Source: Hyphomicrobiales bacterium
GTDB lineage: Bacteria; Pseudomonadota; Alphaproteobacteria; Rhizobiales; JAJFHR01
Length of the DNA: 64,000 nucleotides
Reading direction: 5' to 3'
NCBI GenBank assembly: GCA_021775475.1
Contig: JAJFHS010000029.1
Location: 1 to 64,000, forward strand
In this document: piece by piece, positions 1 to 9,445 of the stretch
Position numbering within the stretch: the first letter of the stretch is position 1
Layout: each line of letters opens with the position of its first letter
Translations under genes and position numbers: made by a program
The notes under the pieces: generated by a model
Databases searched by the model: none
Told to the model about the DNA's origin: nothing
Seen by the model: only the letters and a program-made list of their open reading frames with translations

Positions 1-373
1 GCAGTGAATCACAGAAATACCCGTTACGCAAATTGCAAGAAAACTACCTGAAGGAACCTAAAAACTTGCAATAACGAATACTGGATCAAGCTCGTTATTT
101 AAACAAAATCAACGCCTTGAGAATTCTTCACAGTCGACTACAAAGCTGGCAGGTGAAACAAAAAGCTCAAAACACCGGAAAGCCGAGAAATTGGCATTGA
201 CGACTGGGCTTCGAATTTTAAGAGAAACGGATTTTCAAGAGCTTGTTCAACTTAATTCACAATAGGCAATTACGAATTACGGCGAATTAAGGTGACGGCA
301 TTATGGTGGAATTACGGTAATTGGAATCTTCGTTAAATCCGATTGAATCACAAAGGACTTATATCATTCATTC
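1..373. other. Gene-free left edge of the window
   Basis: No convincing gene is visible. Frame 3 of the plus strand is open from the window edge to a TAA at 72-74 and could be the last two dozen codons of a gene that begins outside the window, but I cannot identify it. A cluster of the 9-mer GAATTACGG occurs at 274 and 309, with a one-base variant at 284. The stretch lies beyond the 3' end of valS. Confidence 0.4.
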
Positions 374-475
374 AGAGCATTTCCGCTTAATCTGAATCGC
401 GTGAATGCTCTAACATTTTGTTTTCACTAATTCTTTATCCGAAAACTGGCCCTCACTTTTCGCGAAGTACTCCAG
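374..475 (-). repeat. Composite intergenic palindromic repeat, copy A
   Basis: Two hairpins lie side by side. The first has arms AGAGCATT (374-381) and AATGCTCT (404-411). The second has arms CGAAAA (440-445) and TTTTCG (457-462). Read on the minus strand, the order and spacing match copy B at 39149-39250, including the stretches resembling AAAGTGGGNACCGGTTNTCGGA and GTTAGAG. Repeats of this appearance are common between genes in Hyphomicrobiales, from general knowledge. It sits just past the valS stop codon, so it may also act on the 3' end of that transcript. Confidence 0.65.
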
Positions 476-490
476 TTTCAGGTTGGACAC

Positions 491-3442
491 TCAGGCAACA
501 GACTTCAACCGCTCCAGCGCTTCCATAAGTTTGGCTCTGGTTTCTTCGGCTGCCACTTTGCGGGCGCGTTGTTCTGCCACAACATGTTCAGGTGCGCGGG
601 AGGTAAATTTTTCGTTGGCGAGTTTGGCCGCAATGCCGGAAATGTCTTTTTCAACTTTTTCGATTTCCTTGGTCAGGCGTTCGTTTTCAGCATCCACATC
701 AATGGCTCCAGCCAGCGGTAGCGCCAACAGTGCATCGTCCATGACGATCTGAACCGAGCCTTTGGGAGGCTCATCGGCAAAATTTATGTTCTCCAGCCGC
801 GCCATGCGCTTGAGCAATGAGCGGTGAAGGTGGGCGCGGGCACGGGGCTTTTCTTCAGCATTGACCAAAATCAGCGGTACCTTGGCACCAGCGGGTACGT
901 TCATTTCGGCACGCGCCGAACGAATTTCGCTAATTACTGCGATGATCCATTCAATTTCTTCGCGGGCTTCCTCATCAACCATGTCAGGATAATTGGGCCA
1001 CGCGGCCATTATCAGCATGTCCTTGTCGGCAACTTCACCTTGTGAAGCCCGCTGCCATAGCTCTTCAGTAATAAACGGCATGAAGGGATGCAGCATGATC
1101 AGGATCTGATCCATAGTCCAAGCAGCTGTTGCCCGGGTCTCGGCCTTGGCCTCGTCGTCATCACCGGCCAGCAAAGGCTTCATCAATTCCACATACCAGT
1201 CGCAGAACACATTCCAGATGAAACGGTACAATGCTGATGCAGCATCATTGTATCGGTGCGCTTCAATGGCTTGTGTTACTGCTTTGCCCGTGCGCATAGC
1301 CTCACCGGCGATCCAGCGGTTTAATGTCTGGCGCGCACCGGCGGGATCAAATCCTTCGCAGCGCGCACATTCATTCATGTCGCAGAAGCGTGCGGCATTC
1401 CATAATTTGGTGGCGAAGTTGCGATAGCCCTCGATGCGCTGTTCCGACAATTTGATATCGCGGCCTTGCGCTGCCATGGCAGCCAGCGTGAAGCGCAGGG
1501 CGTCGGCACCATATTTTTCAACCAGTTCCAGAGGGTCAATGACATTGCCCTTGGACTTGGACATTTTGGCACCGTGTTCATCACGCACCAATGCGTGAAT
1601 ATAGACCGTGTGAAACGGCACTTCTGGTTTGCCCTGTTTGTCTTTCATGAAATGCAACGACAGCATCATCATGCGCGCTACCCAGAAAAAGATAATGTCA
1701 AAGCCGGTGACCAGAACATCAGTCTTGTAATAGCGGTCAAGCTCGGCGGTTTTTTCAGGCCAACCGAGGGTTGAAAATGCCCATAGGCCGGATGAAAACC
1801 AGGTATCAAGTACGTCGGGATCGCGACGTAGTATAACGGTGCGCGTTTCGCCGTCATCAATACGTTTTCGAATCTTTTCACTTTGAGCAATTTTTGTTTG
1901 CGCAAAAAATTCGGTTTGATCAATTAGCTTTTTCCCAACAGAAGACAGACTTGGCAAGTCTGTTTTGTGCGCAAAAGCCAAAAGACCACGGCTAATTTCA
2001 TCTGAAAACCAGTCAGTATCGAGATCATCATCGCCAATTTCCAATTTGTACTCAGAAGGATAGTATTTCCGAGCCTTCTCCAAAGCTTCTTTAGCGCTTT
2101 TTGCACAAAATATTTGTTGTTCACCTAGGCGCCCTTCGCCATCCTCTATTTTCTGCCCATACCAAACTGGTATCTGATGACCCCACCACAATTGCCGGGA
2201 AATGCACCATGGCTGGATGTTGCGCATCCACTCATAGTAGGTTTTTTCCCAGTTTTTGGGGACAAACTTTGTCTCGCCCTGCTCCACCGCTGCAATCGCC
2301 GGTTTGGCCAAAGTCTCGGCATCCACATACCACTGATCGGTCAACATGGGTTCAATTACCACGCCGGAGCGATCACCAAAGGGTTGGGCGATGACTTTGT
2401 CTTCGACGCCGCGATAAAACCCGAGTTCCTTGATTTCTTCCAAAATCAATTCACGGGCAACAAAGCGGTCGAGACCTTTATAATGTTCCGGTACATTGTT
2501 TTCCGGCGTAACGATCATCCGCGCTTGCGTATCCATCAGCGGGATCAGGGGAATATTGTTACGGCGGGCGACTTCAAAGTCATTGAAGTCATGGGCACCG
2601 GTGATTTTCACCGCACCTGAGCCAAATTCAGGATCGGGGTATTCATCGGCAATAATTGGAATATGGCGCTCGGCAATCGGCAGGCGCACCATTTTACCAA
2701 TGAGGTTTTTATAGCGTTCATCTGAAGGATGCACTGCGACAGCACCATCACCCAGCATGGTTTCAGGCCGCGTGGTGGCGATGATGATTTCCTCTATGCC
2801 ATCGACCGGTCCGTCCACAAGTGGATAGGCGAATTGCCACATGTGACCGTCCACATCCTTTTGCTCGACTTCGAGATCGGAAATGGCGGTCTGGAATACC
2901 GGGTCCCAGTTGACCAGACGTTTGTCCTTGTAAATCAGGCCTTCATTGTACAATTCAACAAACACCTTCAACACTGCCTGGCTCAGGCCTTCATCCATGG
3001 TGAACCGCTCACGCGACCAGTCACATGACGCGCCCAAGCGCTTCAACTGATTGATGATGGTGCCGCCGGATTCTTCTTTCCATTTCCAGATGCGCTCAAT
3101 AAAAGCCTCGCGCCCCATGGCGTGACGGTCAGGCTCACCATTTTCGGCCAATTGCCGCTCAACCACCATTTGCGTCGCAATACCGGCGTGATCCATCCCC
3201 GGTTGCCACAAAACATCTTTGCCGCGCATGCGCTCAAACCGGCACAATATATCCTGCAATGTGTTGTTGAGCGCATGGCCCATATGCAGGGAACCGGTGA
3301 CATTTGGTGGTGGAATTACAATACAAAAACTTTCCGCGCCCTCAGCCAATCTGTCAGGCTGACCGGCCTTGAAGGCTCCGCTGTCCTCCCAGGCCTTATA
3401 CAATCGTGGTTCAATTTCGGCGGGCTGGTAAGTCTTTTCCAT
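491..3442 (-). CDS. valS: Valyl-tRNA synthetase
   Basis: Cytoplasmic class I aminoacyl-tRNA synthetase that charges tRNA-Val with valine and edits misactivated threonine. At 983 residues it has the usual length. The HIGH signature reads HMGH near residue 55 in the context PPPNVTGSLHMGHALN, and the KMSKS loop reads KMSKSKGN in the context HGAKMSKSKGNVIDP. The C-terminus ends in a predicted coiled coil rich in Glu and Lys (about residues 910-980), as in bacterial ValRS. The ATG at 3442 gives the standard N-terminus. It is followed on the same strand order by the popZ-type, tolC and PIMT genes, a conserved alphaproteobacterial arrangement. Confidence 0.98.
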   Translation of the reverse strand: MEKTYQPAEIEPRLYKAWEDSGAFKAGQPDRLAEGAESFCIVIPPPNVTGSLHMGHALNNTLQDILCRFERMRGKDVLWQPGMDHAGIATQMVVERQLAENGEPDRHAMGREAFIERIWKWKEESGGTIINQLKRLGASCDWSRERFTMDEGLSQAVLKVFVELYNEGLIYKDKRLVNWDPVFQTAISDLEVEQKDVDGHMWQFAYPLVDGPVDGIEEIIIATTRPETMLGDGAVAVHPSDERYKNLIGKMVRLPIAERHIPIIADEYPDPEFGSGAVKITGAHDFNDFEVARRNNIPLIPLMDTQARMIVTPENNVPEHYKGLDRFVARELILEEIKELGFYRGVEDKVIAQPFGDRSGVVIEPMLTDQWYVDAETLAKPAIAAVEQGETKFVPKNWEKTYYEWMRNIQPWCISRQLWWGHQIPVWYGQKIEDGEGRLGEQQIFCAKSAKEALEKARKYYPSEYKLEIGDDDLDTDWFSDEISRGLLAFAHKTDLPSLSSVGKKLIDQTEFFAQTKIAQSEKIRKRIDDGETRTVILRRDPDVLDTWFSSGLWAFSTLGWPEKTAELDRYYKTDVLVTGFDIIFFWVARMMMLSLHFMKDKQGKPEVPFHTVYIHALVRDEHGAKMSKSKGNVIDPLELVEKYGADALRFTLAAMAAQGRDIKLSEQRIEGYRNFATKLWNAARFCDMNECARCEGFDPAGARQTLNRWIAGEAMRTGKAVTQAIEAHRYNDAASALYRFIWNVFCDWYVELMKPLLAGDDDEAKAETRATAAWTMDQILIMLHPFMPFITEELWQRASQGEVADKDMLIMAAWPNYPDMVDEEAREEIEWIIAVISEIRSARAEMNVPAGAKVPLILVNAEEKPRARAHLHRSLLKRMARLENINFADEPPKGSVQIVMDDALLALPLAGAIDVDAENERLTKEIEKVEKDISGIAAKLANEKFTSRAPEHVVAEQRARKVAAEETRAKLMEALERLKSVA

Positions 3443-3604
3443 AATCGGGATACTTCAATTGACGTTAAGGTCAGGTCTCATTTTGTCACCATCATGAGAA
3501 CCGGATTTGCGTTATAAAAGGGGTTTTGCTTGCTGGTTTTTCAGGTTGGATGGATGTAAAGCCCAACGTTTGTGACCTGTCAAGATGCAGAATGACAACC
3601 GGTC

Positions 3605-4318
3605 TTAGCGACCACGACGAGCGATGCGCTCGATTTCTTCGCTCACAAGCTTCTCCACCAGATTTGGCAAATTGGCATCGAGCCAGTTTTTCAACAGTGG
3701 CCGCAACATTTCCTGAACCAGCTCTTCCACCGTGGTGGCATTATTGCCGCGCGACAACAGCGTATTGGCAAGATCGCCAAATGAGGCTGCAGCAGCAACA
3801 CCAACACCATCAGACACAAGCCTGTCGGCAACTTTGGTTTCTATGGGTGTTTCAATGATCGGCTCTGGCTCTGGCTCTGGCTCTGGTTCCGGCACAGGTA
3901 ATTCCAGAACTTCCGGCTCATCAGTCTCGACGCTTACGAACTCGATATCGTCAGCAACGTCAGCACCGCTGTCGGCTACCTCAACACCGAAATCTGCCAT
4001 ATCCGGCTCATCCAGCACAGGGGTATCTTCAGGTGACGGATCATCAATTTCAACAACATTGGTGAGCTCAAAGATGTCATCATCATCTTCTTCAACGACC
4101 GGGGACGCGTCTTCAACAACCTCACCCATTGTTTCGGCTTCTAGCGTTTCGGCTTCCGGCTCCGCTGCGGCTTCCACGGCTGGAATTTCGGCCTCAGGCG
4201 CGACAGCTTTCACTTCTTCATCAGAAGAAGCCTCGTCATTATCATCGGAAATTATACGTCTGATGGAAGACAGTATTTCTTCCATTGAAGGTTCAGGCGC
4301 CTGGTCCGTATTGCTCAT
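3605..4318 (-). CDS. popZ: PopZ-like DUF2497 polar organising protein
   Basis: Probable cell-pole organising scaffold of the PopZ/DUF2497 family, which in Caulobacter and rhizobia forms polar condensates that anchor chromosome and division factors. The 237-residue product has the family design: a short N-terminal helix (PSMEEILSSIRRIISDD, residues about 10-26), a long acidic disordered middle with an alternating Glu-Pro run near residue 150, and a conserved C-terminal helical region containing VEELVQEMLRPLLKNWLD and an EEIERIARRGR end. I chose the ATG at 4318 because the N-terminal helix follows it at once; an upstream ATG at 4342 would add eight poorly matching residues. The middle is low complexity, so antisense frames here are open by composition only. 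Confidence 0.9.
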   Translation of the reverse strand: MSNTDQAPEPSMEEILSSIRRIISDDNDEASSDEEVKAVAPEAEIPAVEAAAEPEAETLEAETMGEVVEDASPVVEEDDDDIFELTNVVEIDDPSPEDTPVLDEPDMADFGVEVADSGADVADDIEFVSVETDEPEVLELPVPEPEPEPEPEPIIETPIETKVADRLVSDGVGVAAAASFGDLANTLLSRGNNATTVEELVQEMLRPLLKNWLDANLPNLVEKLVSEEIERIARRGR

Positions 4319-4430
4319 TTGCGCAATTCCATCGCACACCAAAAACCAGGACTAATTCCGCCGGTGGATTTGGCATATATTATACTTTGGTTATGTAAAC
4401 AGACTCTGTGTATTCATAACCGCTCTCACT

Positions 4431-5861
4431 CTACTTTGTATGTTTATAAGGTGATTCGCCGATATTTGTACCAAACAGCTTGTTTCGTACACGGTTATAA
4501 TTGCTTTCAGGATTGTAGGTTTTCACCGCCAAATTAAGATTACGTGCCGTCAGTTGACCAATTGACACTAACAATTGATAGCTGGCCACCACCTCATTGC
4601 GGCGAGAAACCACCAGGGTTACATTTGAATTCAGCAATTCCTGTTCAGCATCAAGAACGTCCAGAGTGGTTCTTGAGCCCACCAGCGCTTCCTGGCGAAC
4701 CCCTTGCAGTGCCAGTTTGTTGGCCTTAACCTGGGCGCGATCAGAGACAATTTGTGCACGCAATGCCTGCAATTGCTCCCAACTGGAAATAATCGATGAA
4801 ACCACAGTGCGCTCGGCATCAAGAACAAGCAAACGCTGCTGACTGGCTGATTGTTTGGCCTGGCGGACGCGCGAATAAACTCTTCCCGATTGATAAAGCG
4901 GTATGTTCAAGCGACCAATGAGAGAGGCGGTTTCAGTGCGTCTGGTAGTGGTCGAGGGGTTTCTGCGGTAGCTGTACGTGGCTTCGAGTGACACATCGGG
5001 ATACAACTCTCCCTGAATCACCTCAACGGCACGACGTGCTGAAATTTCCGAAAAACTTGCTGCCAGCAATTGCGGGTTTTGGGATTTGCCGATATTTAAG
5101 GCGCGATCAAGTGTTCTTGGCAGGGTTTTTCTGATTGACCGGGGATATTTCAATGATGTTGCACGCGTTCCGATCACGCGACCGTAAACAGCGCGACTTG
5201 AGGCCAGATTGGCCTTGGCCTGGGCAAGGGTTGAAATTGATCCGGCACGTCTGGCCTGAGACTGGGCAACGTCGGTGCGGGTCACTTCACCTACGCGAAA
5301 CCGGGCCTTTTCCGCCTTTAATTGCTGGGTTAAAACTTGTACATTTTTTGCCTGTAATCTTACAACTGATTGATCACGCAAAACATCCATATATGCTGTG
5401 ACAGCATCAAACAGTGTGGTTTGTTCAACCGACAGCAATGTTTGACGACCGGCCTGAACAGTGGCCTCGGCCTGTTTGGTGCCATTTACGGTTCTAAACC
5501 CTCTGAACAACGGTTGTACCAAAGAGATGGAGGATCCATAGGGATCATTGTTCTTGCCGCCAATTGAGGGATTGGAAGTGGTTCTGGTGACACCGGCATC
5601 GTTGGCGATCACCACATTGGGTCGCCACCCGGACAACGCCTGGGATACACCTTCATCAGTGGCCCTTTGCCGTGCTCTTTCCGCACGCAAACCGGGATTG
5701 TTAAAATACGCAGTCTTTAATGCCTGACGAAGCGTCTCAGCCATGGCCTCCTGCGGCAAAACGCCCAAAACCGATGCCAGCAGAAGAACCCCGGAAGCTA
5801 TGGTTAGAGCGGTTTTTTTTGCCCGCAATGGCCGTCTGTCAATTTTGGTGTTTAACAACAT
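4431..5861 (-). CDS. tolC: TolC-family outer membrane efflux channel
   Basis: Outer-membrane channel that completes type I secretion and tripartite efflux complexes. The 476-residue product has a signal peptide (hydrophobic core SGVLLLASVLGVLP, probable cleavage after AMA), then the two outer-membrane-efflux repeats. The second repeat contains the typical DVLDAEQELLNSNVTLVVSR segment near residue 420. Starting at the ATG at 5861 places an AGGTG ribosome site seven bases upstream and puts the signal peptide near the N-terminus; starting at 6008 would add 49 residues before it. The order with the PIMT gene upstream and the popZ-type gene downstream is the one commonly seen in Hyphomicrobiales. 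Confidence 0.95.
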   Translation of the reverse strand: MLLNTKIDRRPLRAKKTALTIASGVLLLASVLGVLPQEAMAETLRQALKTAYFNNPGLRAERARQRATDEGVSQALSGWRPNVVIANDAGVTRTTSNPSIGGKNNDPYGSSISLVQPLFRGFRTVNGTKQAEATVQAGRQTLLSVEQTTLFDAVTAYMDVLRDQSVVRLQAKNVQVLTQQLKAEKARFRVGEVTRTDVAQSQARRAGSISTLAQAKANLASSRAVYGRVIGTRATSLKYPRSIRKTLPRTLDRALNIGKSQNPQLLAASFSEISARRAVEVIQGELYPDVSLEATYSYRRNPSTTTRRTETASLIGRLNIPLYQSGRVYSRVRQAKQSASQQRLLVLDAERTVVSSIISSWEQLQALRAQIVSDRAQVKANKLALQGVRQEALVGSRTTLDVLDAEQELLNSNVTLVVSRRNEVVASYQLLVSIGQLTARNLNLAVKTYNPESNYNRVRNKLFGTNIGESPYKHTK

Positions 5862-6064
5862 TTCACCTGTCACAGGTAATTTTCTCCCCACTCCCAATAC
5901 AATATACAGATTAAACTGTATGGTCGACCCTATTAAAGAGTTGTTAACGTTAACGGTTGGTGAAGACGGGAATTCAGCTTGAGAACACAAAATATTGCTG
6001 ATTTCCACGGCCTCCCGACAATTGGGAAAATAAAGGTAGTGGATACTACAATCAAGGGAAACGA

Positions 6065-6733
6065 TTAAAAACTGAATTTTTCGGTTTTTTGGAAACCAGG
6101 CAGAGCGGGGGCACTGGCGTCAAAATCGATTCGGTTTGAGGCTACACCACCCTTTTTTATCACCACATGTGCCTTACCAGGACCATGTGCCGAAATTATG
6201 GCCACCAACCTGCCACCTTCATCGAGTTGGGCAACAAGAGCGTCATCTATGTGATCAATCGCCCCATCGATAAAAATGACATCATAAGGAGCTTCGTTTT
6301 TATAACCTTCATTCAAAGGTCCACTGACAATTGCCGCATTGTCTATGTTTAAGCTCATCAGGATATCATTGGCCTGGGTTGCCATGTCCTCATTGGCCTC
6401 AAGACCAACAACACTGTCGGCCAGCCGGGCGATTACAGCTGCCGAATATCCGGTGGAGCACCCTATAACCAGAACCAGGTCGGTAGATTTGATTTGGGCC
6501 AAAGCAACAAGCTGGGCGAAGGCCACCGGCATCATCATGGCGCGCTGGTGACCGTCAGGTGCAGAAATATCCAAAGATATTTCTTTATCCATGTAGGCTA
6601 TGTCGCGTTTGGTTGCGGGGACAAAGCGTTCGCGCGGAATTTCCCCCAACGCATCAAGCAAAGCTTTGTCGGTTACACTTTGGGGGTTTATCTGGGAAAC
6701 CACCATGTTCTGCCGCGCCTGGGCAAAATCCAT
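6065..6733 (-). CDS. Protein-L-isoaspartate O-methyltransferase family protein
   Basis: SAM-dependent methyltransferase of the PIMT family, whose classical members methylate isoaspartyl residues to start their repair. The 222-residue protein has the family N-terminus (MVVSQINPQSVTDKALLDAL and IPRERFVP) and a Rossmann SAM motif LVIGCSTGYSAAVIARL near residue 82. The glycine-rich motif reads GCSTGYSA rather than the usual GxGSGY, a divergence I recall from alphaproteobacterial homologues encoded beside tolC. Whether this branch still repairs isoaspartate cannot be told from sequence. It lies about 200 bases upstream of tolC on the same strand and is transcribed away from the ATP-grasp gene. Confidence 0.88.
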   Translation of the reverse strand: MDFAQARQNMVVSQINPQSVTDKALLDALGEIPRERFVPATKRDIAYMDKEISLDISAPDGHQRAMMMPVAFAQLVALAQIKSTDLVLVIGCSTGYSAAVIARLADSVVGLEANEDMATQANDILMSLNIDNAAIVSGPLNEGYKNEAPYDVIFIDGAIDHIDDALVAQLDEGGRLVAIISAHGPGKAHVVIKKGGVASNRIDFDASAPALPGFQKTEKFSF

Positions 6734-6933
6734 TTTCAGACCTCAAGAGTTTTCGAAACCATGCGACTCATGTAGTTAAAAAGTCATATAAGACCTTGGT
6801 AAAAACGCCAACCTGTTTTTGAATTTTATGGCTCCTGCCCTATCCCCATACTTGCAATCAAACGTTTTGTTCTTTATATAGAACCTTACCGGTTAAAACG
6901 AACGCACCGGTTTAACTCTCTTATGAGGTTGGT

Positions 6934-7935
6934 ATGTCTGAGCAGCAAAAAGTCTATGTGATCCATGAAAACGCCGAATGGTTGCCGCCTTTGCGGGCGG
7001 CATTTGAGAAAAATGGAACGCCTTATGAGGAATGGTTGCTCGATCAGGCCACCTGTGATTTACGCGCCACGCCGCCCATGGGTGTTTTTTACAGCCGTAT
7101 GAGTGCTTCGAATTATACCCGTGGTCACGCGCATTCAAATTACAGCACCGACATCATATTGCGCTGGCTTGAAGCTCACGGTCGCCGGGTTATCAATGGT
7201 TCGTCAGTCCTGCAGCTGGAATTATCCAAGACTACCCAACAGATTTTACTTGATCAATCCGGCTTCACCACCCCACGCACAGTGGTCGCAGTGGGACGCG
7301 ATAAATGCGTTGATGCCGCCCTCGAACTTGCCATCACTCCTTTTATTCTCAAACCAGCCCAGGGCGGCAAAGGTCTTGGCGTCACACTGTATGACACGGT
7401 GGAAGCCTTAACTGAAGCAGTCGAGGCCGGTGCCCTGCCCGCTACGGTGGATGATGTATGGCTGGTTCAGGAGAAAATTGAGACAAATGACGACTTCATC
7501 ACCCGCATGGAATTTGTCGGCGGCAAACTGCTGTATGCTTTGCGGATTTATTCCGGTGGCAGTTTTGAGCTGTGCCCGGCTGATGTGTGTGAAACGGATT
7601 TGCAAGGTTTTTGTCCAGCCAACTCCAATACGCCTGATCCTGAAGATAGCCAAAAAGCACCACGCTTCGAAGTACAAAGAGACCATGACCAGGTGCTGGC
7701 GCACAGGCTTGAGGGTTTTCTGGCACACCAGGGCATAGAAATTGCCGGGGTGGAATTCATTCGCAGGCCCGATGGCACACCGGTAATTTACGATATTAAC
7801 ACCAACACCAACTATAATTCCGCCGCTGAAAGTGCAGCTGAAACACCTGTGGGTGGCATGGCCCGCATCGCTGAGTTTCTTTCCGCTGAACTGGATGCAT
7901 CGCTGCAACACCCCCCTGCCCGGGCAACGGCATAG
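6934..7935 (+). CDS. ATP-grasp ligase, RimK/glutathione synthetase-like
   Basis: Probable ATP-dependent carboxylate-amine ligase with an ATP-grasp fold. The 333 residues show an N-terminal pre-ATP-grasp domain (about 1-100) and then a domain with the lysine of TPFILKPAQGGKGLGV near residue 140, which should bind nucleotide, and the metal-binding end IYDINTNTNYNSAAE near residue 290. This layout resembles RimK/LysX and glutathione synthetase relatives; the substrate is not evident. A GAGG ribosome site at 6925-6928 supports the ATG at 6934. It is divergent from the PIMT gene. Two ACCGGT copies 18 bases apart (6888 and 6906) lie in the promoter region and could be a binding site. Confidence 0.7.
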   Translation: MSEQQKVYVIHENAEWLPPLRAAFEKNGTPYEEWLLDQATCDLRATPPMGVFYSRMSASNYTRGHAHSNYSTDIILRWLEAHGRRVINGSSVLQLELSKTTQQILLDQSGFTTPRTVVAVGRDKCVDAALELAITPFILKPAQGGKGLGVTLYDTVEALTEAVEAGALPATVDDVWLVQEKIETNDDFITRMEFVGGKLLYALRIYSGGSFELCPADVCETDLQGFCPANSNTPDPEDSQKAPRFEVQRDHDQVLAHRLEGFLAHQGIEIAGVEFIRRPDGTPVIYDINTNTNYNSAAESAAETPVGGMARIAEFLSAELDASLQHPPARATA

Positions 7936-7991
7936 ATACCGGCAACATCTTTGTTGACCTGTTAACTCTCCTTCTGTAACTAAACGGCGAA

Positions 7992-8065
7992 GGCCACGTG
8001 GCGGAATGGTTACGCAGCGGATTGCAAATCCGTCTATCCCAGTTCGATTCTGGGCGTGGCCTCCA
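7992..8065 (+). tRNA. tRNA-Cys (anticodon GCA)
   Basis: A complete cloverleaf is visible. The acceptor stem GGCCACG pairs with CGTGGCC, followed by discriminator T and an encoded CCA end. The anticodon arm is GCGGA, loop TTGCAAA, TCCGT, giving anticodon GCA. The T arm contains the invariant TTCGATTC. Length 74 bases. It stands 50 bases ahead of the ureohydrolase gene, on the same strand, and may be cotranscribed with it. Confidence 0.97.
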
Positions 8066-8116
8066 AATCTCCACGCCGGTTTTACCGACACGTGCGACAT
8101 TGGAGGGAATTTGATC

Positions 8117-9094
8117 GTGACATCTAAAAGAAATTTCGAACCCGTTTCCGGCAATGATCTTCCGCGCTTTGCCGGTATTCCAAGTTTTATGCGCCTTCCG
8201 GTCATGAGCCTGGATGACAGTGATATTGACCAGGTGCAGATTGGCCTCATTGGTGTTCCCTGGGACGGAGGTACAACCAACCGCCCCGGTGCACGCCATG
8301 GCCCACGACAGTTACGCGATCTGTCGACAATGATTCGCCTTAAACATCCCATCAGTCACATCGAACCCTTTTCTCTGGTCAATTGCGCCGATCTTGGTGA
8401 TGTTTCAGTCAATCCGGCTGACGTTCAGGACACGCTTAGCCGCGTTACAGCCTTTTATGAAAAGCTGAAGACCTGCAACATAATCCCCATGACAGCTGGC
8501 GGCGATCATCTGATCTCACTGCCGGTTTTGCGCGGGATAGTGAAAAACGGCCCGGTCGGCATGATCCATTTTGATGCCCACACAGATCTCTACAAGGGTT
8601 ATTTTGGCGGATTTGAATATACCCATGGCACGCCGTTCAGACGCGCCATTATTGAAGGCATTCTCGATCCCAAGCGCGTTGTCCAGATTGGTATTCGCGG
8701 CACGATGTATGATGGCGAGGATATTGAGTGGGGTCTGGAACAGGGCGTGCGCATTATCCGCATCGAGGAATTGTATGATCGTGGGCTCGATGACGTGATG
8801 ACAGAAGCCAGAGCGATAGTTAGCAATCAACCCACCTACGTCAGTTTTGATATTGATGGCATTGACCCCAGTCAGGCACCAGGAACCGGAACTCCCGAAA
8901 TCGGAGGATTTACCACACTTGAAGCCCAAAGAATGGTGCGGCAACTAAAAGGGTTAAACATTATTGGCGCTGATTTGGTGGAAGTATCCCCCCCTCTTGA
9001 CCAAAGTGGCAATACGGCCTGGGTAGGTGTCAGTATCATATTCGAACTTCTGTGCATCCTGGCAGATGTTATTCAGGGGCAAAAACAGCCTTAA
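8117..9094 (+). CDS. Ureohydrolase (agmatinase / guanidino-acid hydrolase family)
   Basis: Manganese enzyme of the arginase-agmatinase superfamily that splits a guanidino group to give urea and an amine. The 325 residues contain the metal-binding blocks GGDHLISLPVLRG, HFDAHTDLY and SFDIDGIDPSQAPGTGTPE. Sequence alone does not separate agmatinase from guanidinobutyrase, guanidinopropionase or related enzymes. An open frame extends back into the tRNA, but the likely start is GTG at 8117, because a GGAGGG ribosome site lies at 8102-8107. The polyamine-type ABC operon begins about 350 bases downstream, which would suit agmatine conversion to putrescine, though this is only context. Confidence 0.85.
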   Translation: MTSKRNFEPVSGNDLPRFAGIPSFMRLPVMSLDDSDIDQVQIGLIGVPWDGGTTNRPGARHGPRQLRDLSTMIRLKHPISHIEPFSLVNCADLGDVSVNPADVQDTLSRVTAFYEKLKTCNIIPMTAGGDHLISLPVLRGIVKNGPVGMIHFDAHTDLYKGYFGGFEYTHGTPFRRAIIEGILDPKRVVQIGIRGTMYDGEDIEWGLEQGVRIIRIEELYDRGLDDVMTEARAIVSNQPTYVSFDIDGIDPSQAPGTGTPEIGGFTTLEAQRMVRQLKGLNIIGADLVEVSPPLDQSGNTAWVGVSIIFELLCILADVIQGQKQP

Positions 9095-9445
9095 ACATCG
9101 TTTCCAAAGTGAAATGCCGGGAATTTTTATCTGACTTTGTTCTGTTTTCCGGCATACATCACCTTATCTGGCCTCATACATTTTAACTAACTGGCACTAC
9201 TGGTTAGGGGCGATTTGCCAAAACTCCATATTTTGGATCACTTAAATATTATTTCTATTTGTTGACCAAAGGCCATCGATTACGCATAATTATATTCCAC
9301 GACAGCTAAGCTTGAGGGAGGAGCGGCACAAAGGCATGGCAGGGTTATCTTGCCTGTATTTATGTGTCACCTGTGTGGATTGGAGGAGTTAACAATTCCA
9401 GTTATCTAATTACAAAATCTAGTAACCATGGAGAGAACTAGTATT
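9095..9445 (+). promoter_or_regulatory. Intergenic region with promoter for the ABC importer operon
   Basis: A good sigma-70 type promoter is visible: TTGACC at 9262-9267, a 17-base spacer, and CATAAT at 9285-9290. The transcript would have a leader of about 150 bases before the substrate-binding-protein gene. The leader holds a possible 18-codon reading frame (9336-9392) ending in a GGAGGAG-rich stretch. A weak inverted repeat, ATGCCGG at 9114-9120 with CCGGCAT at 9149-9155, follows the ureohydrolase stop; its loop is long and it lacks a clear T run, so it is a poor terminator. Confidence 0.55.

Noticed and set aside
3732-4355. A 207-codon plus-strand Ser-rich open frame over the popZ-type gene
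   Set aside because: It is the antisense frame of an acidic low-complexity protein; the minus-strand product has conserved N- and C-terminal helices.
5862-6008. 49-residue N-terminal extension of TolC
   Set aside because: It precedes the signal peptide and lacks a good ribosome site; the ATG at 5861 has AGGTG upstream.
8006-8116. Extension of the ureohydrolase frame into the tRNA-Cys gene
   Set aside because: The tRNA is complete there, and a GTG start at 8117 with a well-placed GGAGGG is better.
9114-9155. Terminator after the ureohydrolase gene
   Set aside because: The 7-base arms are separated by a 28-base loop, and no T run follows the stem.
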